In this document: positions 38,307 through 46,620 of the stretch, piece by piece | Layout: each line of letters opens with the position of its first letter | How positions within the stretch are numbered: position 1 is the first letter of the stretch | Source: JBGAKG01 sp044224495 | Lineage (GTDB): Bacteria; Myxococcota_A; Polyangia; Polyangiales; Polyangiaceae | Assembly: GCA_044224495.1 (NCBI GenBank) | Contig: JBGAKG010000024.1 | Location: 1 to 64,000, forward strand | DNA: 64,000 nt | Reading direction: 5' to 3' | Notes under the pieces: generated by a model | The model's input: the letters and a program-made list of their open reading frames with translations, nothing else | What the model was told of the DNA's origin: nothing | Databases searched by the model: none | Made by a program: the position numbers and the translations under genes

Positions 38307-40210
38307 TGTGCGGCATCGCAGGGTTCTTCGGGCTCGACGCGAAGGCAGAGGACGCACGCGCGCTCGTCACGCGCATGTGCGAGGCGATTCGCCACCGCGG
38401 CCCCGATGGTGGCGGCGTCACCGTTCACGACGACGTCGCGCTCGGAATGGTGCGGCTCGCGATCGTCGACATCGAACACGGGGCGCAGCCGATGTTCTCG
38501 GACGACGGTCAGATTGCGCTCGTCTACAACGGCGAGGTCTACAATGCGCCCGCGCTCCGCAGTGAGCTCGAGGCCGAAGGCGTACGATTCAAGACGCGGA
38601 GCGACACGGAGGTCATCCTCCGTCTCTACGAGAAGAACCCGCAGCGAGTCGAAGAGCACCTCGTAGGCATGTGGGCGTTCGCGGTGCACGATCGCAAGCG
38701 CCGGCGGGTAGTGCTGTCGCGTGATCGCTTCGGCATCAAGCCGCTGTTCGTCGCGGACGGTGGCGTCGGGTTGGCGTTTGCGTCGGAGCTTTCAGCGCTG
38801 GCACTGACGAAGAGCCATGGGCTCGCGGAGCGCTTCGCGCTCGATCACGGGAGCGCCCACGCGATGCTCTCTTGGTCGTATGTGCCGAACGAAGACACGA
38901 TCTTCGAGGGCGTGAAGCGCCTGGCACCTGCGACGCGGCTCGAGGTCGATCTCGTTACCGGAGCGCGGACGACCCGTCGGTATTGGACGCTCGCGCCGAA
39001 TCGGGATGCGGGAACCGTGACGTCGCTCGACGAGGCGTGCGCGTTCGTCGAACCGCTCTTGAAGCGCGCCGTGAAGGAGCATTTGGAGAGCGACGTGCCC
39101 CTCGCAGCGTTCTTGAGCGGAGGAATCGACTCGTCGTTGGTGTTCGCCTACGCGCTCGAGCACGGGACGGTGAAGCCCTTCACGATCGGCTTTCGCGAGA
39201 AGAGCTTCGACGAGTCGCCGTTTGCGCGCGAAGTAGCGGAAAAATGCGGCGCCGAAATCCAGGTTCACGTTCTCGACGAAGAGGCTGCGAAGGCTGCCGT
39301 CCCCGCCGCGCTCGCTGCGTACGACGAGCCGTTCGGGGATTCGTCGAGCTTGGCGACCTACCTCCTCTCGCAGGTCGTTGCGCGCACGCACAAGGTGGCG
39401 CTCGGTGGCGACGGTGGCGACGAGGTATTTGCAGGATACAAGAAACATCGAATCATCGCCTTCCGGTCCTCGCTCGAACGCGCCCCGAGGTTGCGCGAGC
39501 TCGCCGCGCGGGCATTGCTCGCCCTTCCGTCTCGGACGGACCGCACGACGCGGGTAGGCGAGCTCTTGCGCACCGTGAAGCGGGTGGCGCGCGGCCTCGC
39601 GGGGAGCAACGGCGCAGCTTGGCTCGCACTGTCCCAGGTAGGGGCGCTCGAGAAGACGGCGCCCCTGGTCGTTCGACCAGCGAGCCCCGAGCGATTCGTC
39701 GTTCCGGCGCTACGCGCGTTTGCCGATGCGGAGCGCCGCGCGCCGAGAGGGCAGGAGCAGCTCTTCGGTCACCTCGCGTGCGACATGGGGAGCCCCCTCC
39801 CCAATGACATGCTGGTGAAGGTCGATCGCGCGACGATGGCGTGTCACCTGGAGGCTCGAGTCCCGTTCCTCGATCACCGGGTGGCGGAGGCCGGGGTGGG
39901 GCTGCCCGCCGCATACACTCTTGGTGGCGGTGGAAAGCGCGTGCTCAAGGAGCTCTACCGACGCAGATTCGGATCCGCGCTCGCCGATCGGAAGAAGCAG
40001 GGCTTTGGGGTCCCGGTCGAGAAGTGGCTGCGCGGGCATCTCGCGCCCGAGTGCGATCGCGTTTTCGAGGCCAGGAAGCTCGAACGTGTCGGCGTCCTGT
40101 CTTCAGTGGAACTGGGCAACGGTCGCTGGCGAACGTGGGCGGCGCGCGACCCCCAGCTCCTCTGGCATGCGTTCGCACTCGCAGCTTGGTTGGAACGCTG
40201 GCTCCCGTGA
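38306..40210 (+). CDS. Second AsnB-type amidotransferase
   Basis: 634 residues, coupled to the upstream aminotransferase (TGATG). Glutaminase nucleophile Cys2 (MCGIAGFFG), RHRGPDGGG and YNGEVYNA. Synthetase domain with SGGIDSSLVF at about 270, ALGGDGGDEVFAGYKKH, and the family's VKVDRATMACHLEARVPFLDH. It differs from the AsnB at 27010 in subtype and length of its loops, so they are not a recent duplication. In this setting it may amidate a uronic acid or other carboxyl on the sugar made by its neighbour (inferred). It converges on the next glycosyltransferase with a 2-bp gap. Confidence 0.88.
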   Translation: MCGIAGFFGLDAKAEDARALVTRMCEAIRHRGPDGGGVTVHDDVALGMVRLAIVDIEHGAQPMFSDDGQIALVYNGEVYNAPALRSELEAEGVRFKTRSDTEVILRLYEKNPQRVEEHLVGMWAFAVHDRKRRRVVLSRDRFGIKPLFVADGGVGLAFASELSALALTKSHGLAERFALDHGSAHAMLSWSYVPNEDTIFEGVKRLAPATRLEVDLVTGARTTRRYWTLAPNRDAGTVTSLDEACAFVEPLLKRAVKEHLESDVPLAAFLSGGIDSSLVFAYALEHGTVKPFTIGFREKSFDESPFAREVAEKCGAEIQVHVLDEEAAKAAVPAALAAYDEPFGDSSSLATYLLSQVVARTHKVALGGDGGDEVFAGYKKHRIIAFRSSLERAPRLRELAARALLALPSRTDRTTRVGELLRTVKRVARGLAGSNGAAWLALSQVGALEKTAPLVVRPASPERFVVPALRAFADAERRAPRGQEQLFGHLACDMGSPLPNDMLVKVDRATMACHLEARVPFLDHRVAEAGVGLPAAYTLGGGGKRVLKELYRRRFGSALADRKKQGFGVPVEKWLRGHLAPECDRVFEARKLERVGVLSSVELGNGRWRTWAARDPQLLWHAFALAAWLERWLP

Positions 40211-40212
40211 GC

Positions 40213-41364
40213 TCACTTCGGAGCGAGCGAACGGTACAGTTCGAGCCACCTGGCCCACGTCGCGGACTGCGAGAAACGCTCCATGACCAAACGGCGCGCC
40301 GCCATCCCGTGATCGCGACGAACCGACGGGGAGCCGTACTCCAGAGCGCCGGCGGCGAGTGACGGGACGTCTCCGAGTGCAACGAGCCGACCCGTCACAC
40401 CGTCGTCGACGGCGTCGGTCACCCCCGTGACCCGGTAGCCGAGGGTAGGGACCTCCATCGCCGCCGCTTCCAGCGGCACGTTGGGGAGCCCCTCGCGATG
40501 CGAGGGAAAGAGCAGGACATCCATCGCGGCGTAGTACGGAGCCGTGTCGTCGACGCGAGCAACCGAGTGCACGCGAGGCAGCTTGCGGAGCCGCGTAGTC
40601 AGCTCGCTGGACAGCGCATCTCCGGCCAAATCTCCGCCGACGATCAACAGTGAGGCCTCCGGTCGGCTTGCACTGATGCGCTCCATCACGCCAAGGATGT
40701 CTTCGATGCCCTTGTCGAGCGCCAGACGGCCGACGAACCCGAAGACGAGCGCGTTGGCGTCGATGCCCAGCGCGTGCCTCGTGGCGAGTCCGAGAGTTGC
40801 GGTAGCTGCTCGCGAGCGGAAGTGGTCGAGGTCGATCCCATTGCTCGGGATGAGGGAAACCTCGCGTCCGGGAGCGATGACCCGTTCCGCCATGCACGCG
40901 CGGTGAAGGCTCCTGCTCACGCACACGATGTCGGTCGCCAGTGCGACCGTGGAGCGCTCGAGCGCGCGGAGGACGGAGCGACGCCATCCAGTCGCGCCCT
41001 CCAAGCGGAGCCCACGAACTTGGTAGAGCCGCCGCGGAATGGGAAGGACACGCGCAGCGAGGAGCGACAACAGTGCGGCCTTCGGAGTGCTCGCGTTGAG
41101 GATGTCGGGGCCGAAACGATGGAGGGCACTCCGCATGGCTGCGAGGGCGCTCGGTGCTTCCCACGGTCGAAGCTCGCGACTGAGATCGACACCGAACGTC
41201 TCGACCCCCTCCCGCTCGCGCAGAAGAGCGAGCTCTGGGCCGAGGCCTGAAACGACAGCGACGTCGAATCCGTTCGCCCGCAGGTACGCGAGCTGACCGC
41301 GCAGCAGAATGCTGGCGGTGGCCGGATGCGTCACCGCGAACGCAAGTCGCGGTCGTCGCGGCAT
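40213..41364 (-). CDS. Glycosyltransferase family 4
   Basis: 383 residues, GT-B fold with retaining chemistry expected. N-terminal FAVTHPATASILLRGQLAYLRANGFDV, then VCVSRSLHRACMAERVI and VSLIPSNGIDLDHFR. The C-terminal half reads VFGFVGRLALDKGIEDIL and FPSHREGLPNVPLEAAAM, carrying the E-x7-E motif. It starts directly at the stop of the Gly-rich surface protein (TAG/ATG with no gap), so the two form an operon. It probably adds one sugar of the repeat unit; donor unknown. Confidence 0.88.
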   Translation of the reverse strand: MPRRPRLAFAVTHPATASILLRGQLAYLRANGFDVAVVSGLGPELALLREREGVETFGVDLSRELRPWEAPSALAAMRSALHRFGPDILNASTPKAALLSLLAARVLPIPRRLYQVRGLRLEGATGWRRSVLRALERSTVALATDIVCVSRSLHRACMAERVIAPGREVSLIPSNGIDLDHFRSRAATATLGLATRHALGIDANALVFGFVGRLALDKGIEDILGVMERISASRPEASLLIVGGDLAGDALSSELTTRLRKLPRVHSVARVDDTAPYYAAMDVLLFPSHREGLPNVPLEAAAMEVPTLGYRVTGVTDAVDDGVTGRLVALGDVPSLAAGALEYGSPSVRRDHGMAARRLVMERFSQSATWARWLELYRSLAPK

Positions 41365-42927
41365 CTATCTCCGTCGGCGGATGAGAGTCATCATGAACGC
41401 GGTTGCCACCGCTAGCAGAAACCAATCACCCGAGCGAGAGCTCGCCGAGGTGCAGGAGCAGCCCCCGCCGCCGAGGTTGTCGTCGGGAGGATTGGCGCCC
41501 GCATCACTGGCGTCGGGGGTGGACGCGTCGACCCCAGAATCTACCTGGCCATCACTCCCTGCATCGACGATCGGGATCAGCTCGCACTTGTGCTCGGAGC
41601 TGCACACGAAGCCGGGCGGGCACTGTGAGGTCGCCAAGCATCGGAAGGGACCGACCTTGGTCGTGCCGGTACCCGGGCAGGTTCCCGCATCCTCCGACCC
41701 GAAGGCGACGATTCGACCACCACCGCCAGCGCCTCCGTTCGCATCGTATGCCGCGGTGCAGTACCCTCGGCTGACGAAGGGTCCTCCTTTCCCTGCTGCA
41801 CCACCTTTGGCGCAGAGCGTGCCGACGTTGGTGACGACGGGCGCGTTCAAATAGATTGCCCCGCCCGAGCCCGACCCGCCCGCGGCGAGAAAGGCTGCAT
41901 CGTTCGTCGCCGGATCGCCGAGAGCGGTCCCTCCGTTCGCCGAGACGACGGCGGTCGGCGTGAGCTCGATCGCGACCAGCGAGGTGATCATCAACGCTCC
42001 CCCGCCGCCGCCGCCTCCGTTGTGGCCAGGCGGATAGCCGGTGTCGGTCGAACCCCCGCCGCCGCCGGAACCGCCTTGAAGAACGGAGAGGTCGTCGGTC
42101 CCGTAGGTGGGACCACCAGGAATCGTTCGGTTGTCGTTGAGGCGAAGTCCCGGTCCGCCGACGGTCCCATAGCCACCACCAGCACCCGAACCGAGGCCAT
42201 TCGCGCCCGTGCAGCCCGTGAGCAATCCGTAGGAGCCGCCGTTCCCACCGCCCCAGCCACCCCCTCCGCCGCCACCCGCATTCAGGTGGGAGGGATCGAG
42301 GGCCGGAGTCCCCGCGTCCGATCCGCCGCCGGCGCCACCCGCACCGTTCTCTCCGCGACGGCCGTTGGCGATTCCTCCGACTCCATCGGACCCCAGGATG
42401 ATCGGGACGTTGAATCCCCCAGTGCATCCGTCGCCCCCTCCACCAAGCCCGCCGGCGCCACCTTTCGGAACGTCGGTCGTGACCGTGTTGGACTGCAGTC
42501 CGTCGTTGCCGCCCCCGCCGCCTCCTCCGCCACCCACGCCTCCGCGCCCGCCCTTCGAGAGCAAGAGGGCGCCGCTGTCTTCCCCATTCACGTCGACCGT
42601 GCCCGCGATCGTGACCTTCTGCGTGGCGAGGATGCCGAGCGCCCGTTTGCCAACGGCCTTCACCGTCACTCCCGCCGGAATCGTGACGGTCGTGAAGTCG
42701 AAAACCATCACCTCGATCGAGCCGTTCTGGACGACCGTTCGACCTCCCCCTCCGGAAATCGCGCCGGCATAGGTCCCGGCGTCCGTGTCGAACGTTACCG
42801 TGCCCGAGGTGGGAGCGAACGGCCCGCTGCCCCCCGTCGAGAAGACGGTCTCACCCCGCGCAACTGCGGCGTTCAGGAGTCCGAGAAGGGGGAGAAGCAG
42901 ATGGATCGGGCGGATACGAAGACGCAT
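41365..42927 (-). CDS. Gly-rich surface protein with MYXO-CTERM-like tail
   Basis: 520 residues from ATG 42927, with signal peptide LLLPLLGLLNAAVARG. Residues 30-420 alternate short beta strands (VTIPAGVTVKAVGKRALGIL, ATQKVTIAGTVDVNG) with long Gly/Ala/Asn/Asp blocks, suggesting a beta-helix. Cys-containing loops follow (QCPPGFVCSSEHKC). The C-terminus matches the MYXO-CTERM sorting pattern: a Gly-rich stretch with GCSCTS, a hydrophobic helix DWFLLAVATAFMMTL and a final RRRR. That signal directs anchoring by a myxosortase-type enzyme in the family's known members. It is in an operon with the GT4 gene that starts where it stops. Confidence 0.8.
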   Translation of the reverse strand: MRLRIRPIHLLLPLLGLLNAAVARGETVFSTGGSGPFAPTSGTVTFDTDAGTYAGAISGGGGRTVVQNGSIEVMVFDFTTVTIPAGVTVKAVGKRALGILATQKVTIAGTVDVNGEDSGALLLSKGGRGGVGGGGGGGGGNDGLQSNTVTTDVPKGGAGGLGGGGDGCTGGFNVPIILGSDGVGGIANGRRGENGAGGAGGGSDAGTPALDPSHLNAGGGGGGGWGGGNGGSYGLLTGCTGANGLGSGAGGGYGTVGGPGLRLNDNRTIPGGPTYGTDDLSVLQGGSGGGGGSTDTGYPPGHNGGGGGGGALMITSLVAIELTPTAVVSANGGTALGDPATNDAAFLAAGGSGSGGAIYLNAPVVTNVGTLCAKGGAAGKGGPFVSRGYCTAAYDANGGAGGGGRIVAFGSEDAGTCPGTGTTKVGPFRCLATSQCPPGFVCSSEHKCELIPIVDAGSDGQVDSGVDASTPDASDAGANPPDDNLGGGGCSCTSASSRSGDWFLLAVATAFMMTLIRRRR

Positions 42928-43021
42928 GACTGGCCTCGCCGGTCTGTTGCGCGAGAGTCGCGCGGTATTCACGGCCCCGATGTTCTGCGACAATCGTCGC
43001 CTCCGCGCAACGGAAGGTGAT

Positions 43022-43027
43022 AGGAGG
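43022..43027 (+). promoter_or_regulatory. Strong ribosome site of the CDP-sugar operon
   Basis: AGGAGG lies 9 bp before ATG 43037 and fixes the start of the glucose-1-phosphate cytidylyltransferase; the longer upstream open frame has no such site. Confidence 0.8.
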
Positions 43028-43036
43028 TGTTTCGCG

Positions 43037-43813
43037 ATGAAAGCGGTCCTTCTGGCGGGCGGTCTTGGCACGCGGATCAGCGAGGAGACGGGGGTTCGCC
43101 CGAAGCCGATGATCGAGATCGGCGGGAAGCCGATCCTTTGGCACATCATGAAGATCTATGCCGCGCACGGCATCACGGACTTCGTCGTGGCGCTCGGATA
43201 CAAGGGGTACCTGGTCAAGGAATACTTCGCGAACTACTTCCTCCACACGGCGAACATCACGATCGACCTGAAGAAGAACGCGACCCAAGTGCATCACTCG
43301 AAGGCGGAGCCTTGGACGGTCACGCTGGTGGATACGGGGGACGGAACCATGACCGGAGGCCGTCTGAAGCGTGTGGCGCCGTTCCTCACCCCGAACGAGA
43401 CGTTCTGCATGACCTACGGCGACGGCGTCAGTGACGTGGATGTTGGTCGGCTCGTCGCCGCGCATCGGCAGAGCGGGTGCTCGGCCACGTTGACGGCCGT
43501 GCAGCCCCCGGGCAGGTTCGGCGCCGTCGACATTCGCGGCGAGCGCGTCGTCGCGTTCCAGGAAAAGCCGGTCGGGGATGGGGGCTTCATCAACGGCGGC
43601 TTCTTCGTTCTGGAGCCCAGCGTGATCGAATCCATCGCCGGCGACGAGACAGTCTGGGAGGACGCGCCGCTTCGAACGTTGGCTGCGAGCGGGCAGCTGC
43701 ACCCCTTCGTCCATCGTGGTTTCTGGCAACCGCTCGACACGGTGCGGGACAAGAAGGTGCTCGAAGAACTTTGGGCGAGCGGTGCCGCACCCTGGAAGGT
43801 GTGGTCCGACTGA
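43037..43813 (+). CDS. rfbF: Glucose-1-phosphate cytidylyltransferase
   Basis: 258 residues, full length. It makes CDP-glucose from CTP and glucose-1-phosphate (EC 2.7.7.33). Nucleotidyltransferase signature LLAGGLGTRISEE then RPKPMIEIGGKPILWHIM, the catalytic TYGDGVSDVD, FQEKPVGDGGFINGGF and the terminal HRGFWQPLDTVRDK. The FWQPLDT ending is characteristic of RfbF against other NDP-sugar pyrophosphorylases. It is first of five genes, each overlapping the next; it overlaps rfbG by TGATG. Confidence 0.95.
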   Translation: MKAVLLAGGLGTRISEETGVRPKPMIEIGGKPILWHIMKIYAAHGITDFVVALGYKGYLVKEYFANYFLHTANITIDLKKNATQVHHSKAEPWTVTLVDTGDGTMTGGRLKRVAPFLTPNETFCMTYGDGVSDVDVGRLVAAHRQSGCSATLTAVQPPGRFGAVDIRGERVVAFQEKPVGDGGFINGGFFVLEPSVIESIAGDETVWEDAPLRTLAASGQLHPFVHRGFWQPLDTVRDKKVLEELWASGAAPWKVWSD

Positions 43814-44865
43814 TGGCGAGCGACTTTTGGCGCGGTCGTCGCGTCTTCTTGACCGGACATACCGGCTTCAAGGGAAGCTGGCTCGCGCTCTGGCTCCACA
43901 AGTTGGGAGCCGAGGTGACGGGCTTCGCCCTCGCGCCGGAGACGAAGTCGCTGTTCCAGGACGCCCAAGTGGCCGAGCTCGTCCACTCCGTGATCGGTGA
44001 CGTTCGCGATCGAGCTGCGGTCGACAAGGCGGTTCACGATGCTCGACCGGAAGTCGTGCTGCATCTCGCTGCGCAGTCGCTCGTTCGCCCGTCCTACGAG
44101 GATCCGGTTGGAACGTTTGCGACGAACGTGCTCGGTACGGCACACGTGCTGGATGCCGTTCGGGCGGTGGACGGCGTTCTCGCCACGGTCGTGGTCACCA
44201 GTGACAAGTGCTACGAGAACCGCGAGTGGGTGTGGCCCTACCGCGAGTCCGACCCGATGGGCGGCCACGACCCCTACTCGGCGAGCAAGGGATGCGCAGA
44301 GCTGGTGACCGCATCTTTCTCGCGGTCCTTCTTCTCTCGTGGCGGGGTCGCGACAGCACGCGCCGGCAACGTGATCGGTGGCGGTGATTGGTCGCGCGAC
44401 CGACTCGTGCCCGACGCCGTCCGAGCGTTCCTCCGGGGCGAGGAGGTCGTGCTTCGCAATCCTCGCTCCGTCCGTCCGTGGCAGCACGTGCTCGAGCCGC
44501 TCGCGGGCTACCTCACGTTGGCGGAGCGGTTGGCGTTGGAGCCCACGCGATTCGCTGGGGGGTGGAATTTCGGCCCACTCGATGGCGACATTCGTACGGT
44601 CGCCGAAGTAGTGAGCATTCTCGCGAAGTCGTGGGGGCCGGGCGCGCGATGGCGCGGCGAGGAAAACGCTGCGGGTCCGCACGAGGCAAAGCTGTTGCGG
44701 CTGGACACGACGAAGGCTCGGGTCGAGCTCGGCTGGCACGGGAGGCTCCAGCTTTCCGCGGCCCTCGACTGGACCGCGACGTGGTATCGCGACACGCAAC
44801 GCAACGAGAACGCCCGCGAGCGAGTCCTCACGGACGTCGAGCGCTACGAGGACCATGAAGTCTGA
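43813..44865 (+). CDS. rfbG: CDP-glucose 4,6-dehydratase
   Basis: 350 residues. SDR-family enzyme converting CDP-glucose to CDP-4-keto-6-deoxyglucose (EC 4.2.1.45). Rossmann start VFLTGHTGFKGSWLALWL (the GFKGSW form is typical of RfbG), VVLHLAAQSLVRPSY, VVVTSDKCYENR, catalytic YSASKGCAEL (Y-x3-K), and WQHVLEPLAGYL. Its last 11 bp overlap the start of the methyltransferase gene. No rfbH-type C3 dehydrase follows, so the sugar keeps its C3 oxygen for the later methylation step. Confidence 0.95.
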   Translation: MASDFWRGRRVFLTGHTGFKGSWLALWLHKLGAEVTGFALAPETKSLFQDAQVAELVHSVIGDVRDRAAVDKAVHDARPEVVLHLAAQSLVRPSYEDPVGTFATNVLGTAHVLDAVRAVDGVLATVVVTSDKCYENREWVWPYRESDPMGGHDPYSASKGCAELVTASFSRSFFSRGGVATARAGNVIGGGDWSRDRLVPDAVRAFLRGEEVVLRNPRSVRPWQHVLEPLAGYLTLAERLALEPTRFAGGWNFGPLDGDIRTVAEVVSILAKSWGPGARWRGEENAAGPHEAKLLRLDTTKARVELGWHGRLQLSAALDWTATWYRDTQRNENARERVLTDVERYEDHEV

Positions 44866-46093
44866 ACCCAGCTGCCGCATCTGCCGGGCCGCCATCTCCC
44901 GCGTCTTCGTCGACCTCGGGATGTCGCCGTTCTCGAACTCGTTTCTTCGCGCGTCCGATCTCGGGAGGATGGAGCCGTTCTACCCGCTGAGGGTGTTCGT
45001 CTGCGAGCAGTGTCTCCTCGTCCAGTTGCCCGTGGTCGAGAAGTCCGACACGATCTTCGGCGACGACTACATCTATTTCTCGTCCTACTCGGAGTCTTGG
45101 CTCGCCCACTCGAAGCAGTACGTCGATCGGATGATCGAGCGGTTCGCTCTGGGCGCTGACTCCCTCGCGTTGGAGTTGGCGAGCAACGACGGATACCTCC
45201 TTCAGTACTTCAAGGCCGCGGGGGTGGGTGTACTGGGCGTGGAGCCATCGGCGAGCGTGGCGCGAGTTGCGGAAGCCGAGCGCGGCATCCCGACGGAGGT
45301 GAGCTTCTTCGGAGTGGACACCGCAAAGCGTCTCGCGGCGAGGGGAGTGCGGGCATCGGTGATGACGGCGAACAACGTCCTCGCACACGTCCCTGATCTC
45401 CACGACTTCATCGGAGGCGTTCCGCTGGTTCTCGCCGCCGAAGGGGTACTCACCGTGGAGTTTCCTCACCTACTTCGGCTGATCCAAGAGAATCAGTTCG
45501 ATACGATCTATCAGGAGCACTACAGCTACTTCTCCCTGCTGACGGCGAAGCGCGTCATCGAGGAGCATGGGCTCCGTGTCTTCGATGTGGAGGCGCTTCC
45601 GACCCACGGTGGTTCCCTCCGTGTCTACGCTTGCCATGCCTCGGCGCGGCACGCGAGCCAAGCGAGCGTCGACCAGGTGCTGAGCGAAGAGCGCGGTGCG
45701 AAGCTGGATCGAATCGACGGCTATCTTGGCTACGCTGAACGAGTCAACGCGGTGAAGCGCGATTTGCTCGCGTTCCTCATCCAAGCCAAGCGCGAAGGAA
45801 AGCGCATCGCCGGCTACGGGGCGCCTGCGAAGGGCAACACGCTCCTGAACTACTGCGGCATCCGCGAGGACCTCCTCGAGTTCACCGTCGATCGCAGCCC
45901 ACACAAGCAGGGCACCTTCCTTCCCGGTACGCACATTCCGGTTCGTGCTCCCGATGCGCTCGCGGAGCTTCGCCCGGACTACGTGCTCGTCTTGCCTTGG
46001 AACTTGAGGAACGAGATCGTCGCGCAAGTGCCGGTCGGCTCCTGGGGTGGCAGGTTCGTCGTCGCGATCCCGAAGCTCGAGGTGTTCGATTGA
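44855..46093 (+). CDS. Zinc-containing NDP-hexose C-methyltransferase
   Basis: 412 residues. Three-part C-methyltransferase of the TylCIII/NovU type: N-terminal zinc site with Cys7, Cys10, Cys50 and Cys53 (CRIC...CEQC); a SAM-binding Rossmann domain (LALELASNDGYLLQYFKAAGVGV, LGVEPSASVARVAE) with TANNVLAHVPDLHDFI; and a C-terminal domain with RIAGYGAPAKGNTLLNYCGI typical of the family. It places a methyl group on C3 of a 4-keto sugar via SAM. It overlaps rfbG, and its stop shares bases with the TTG start of the epimerase. Confidence 0.92.
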   Translation: MKSEPSCRICRAAISRVFVDLGMSPFSNSFLRASDLGRMEPFYPLRVFVCEQCLLVQLPVVEKSDTIFGDDYIYFSSYSESWLAHSKQYVDRMIERFALGADSLALELASNDGYLLQYFKAAGVGVLGVEPSASVARVAEAERGIPTEVSFFGVDTAKRLAARGVRASVMTANNVLAHVPDLHDFIGGVPLVLAAEGVLTVEFPHLLRLIQENQFDTIYQEHYSYFSLLTAKRVIEEHGLRVFDVEALPTHGGSLRVYACHASARHASQASVDQVLSEERGAKLDRIDGYLGYAERVNAVKRDLLAFLIQAKREGKRIAGYGAPAKGNTLLNYCGIREDLLEFTVDRSPHKQGTFLPGTHIPVRAPDALAELRPDYVLVLPWNLRNEIVAQVPVGSWGGRFVVAIPKLEVFD

Positions 46094-46620
46094 AGGTCAC
46101 CCCGCTTGCGCTCGGGGGCGTCTTTCTCGTCGACCTCGAGCCGAGGGCGGATGAGAGGGGCTTCTTCGCGCGGAGCTTCTGTGTCGACGAGTTCGCGTCT
46201 CGCGGCATTCCGATGGCCGTCCTTCAGGAGAACGTCTCCTACAACGCGCAGCGCGGGACGCTTCGCGGGATGCACTTTCAGCGCGAGCCTCACGGCGAGA
46301 AGAAGCTCATTCGCTGTACGCGGGGCGCGATTCACGACGTCGTCGTGGACGTCCGCGAGGGGAGTCCGACTCGTGGACGTTCCGTCGCGGTCGAGCTGAC
46401 CGCCGAGAATCGCTCGGCGCTCTACGTGCCCTCTGGCTTCGCACACGGCTTTCTCACGCTCTCCGACGGCGCCGAAGTGCTGTACGCGATGGGAACGCCG
46501 TACGTCGCCGAGCTCGCAGCGGGGTTTCGTTACGACGATCCAGCGTTCGCCATTCGGTGGCCGTTCGCCCCGGTGATCATTTCGACACGAGATCTGGAAT
46601 TTCCTCCGTTCGTGCCATGA
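46090..46620 (+). CDS. dTDP-4-dehydrorhamnose 3,5-epimerase-like (RmlC family)
   Basis: 176 residues. RmlC-type cupin: LEPRADERGFFARSF, QENVSYNAQRGTLRGMHFQ (His at the active site), RCTRGAIHDVVVDVR, and YVPSGFAHGFLTLSDGAEVLY. Epimerises C3 and/or C5 of a 4-keto-6-deoxy sugar nucleotide. The start must be TTG at 46090, sharing bases with the previous stop (TTGA); no ATG or GTG fits the alignment start. Its last codons overlap the next gene (ATGA). In this operon the likely substrate is the CDP-linked 4-keto-6-deoxy sugar, before or after C-methylation. Confidence 0.85.
   Translation: MKVTPLALGGVFLVDLEPRADERGFFARSFCVDEFASRGIPMAVLQENVSYNAQRGTLRGMHFQREPHGEKKLIRCTRGAIHDVVVDVREGSPTRGRSVAVELTAENRSALYVPSGFAHGFLTLSDGAEVLYAMGTPYVAELAAGFRYDDPAFAIRWPFAPVIISTRDLEFPPFVP

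Noticed and set aside
42785..43036. N-terminal extension of the cytidylyltransferase
   Set aside because: The family start MKAVLLAGGLGTR and an AGGAGG site fix the start at 43037.
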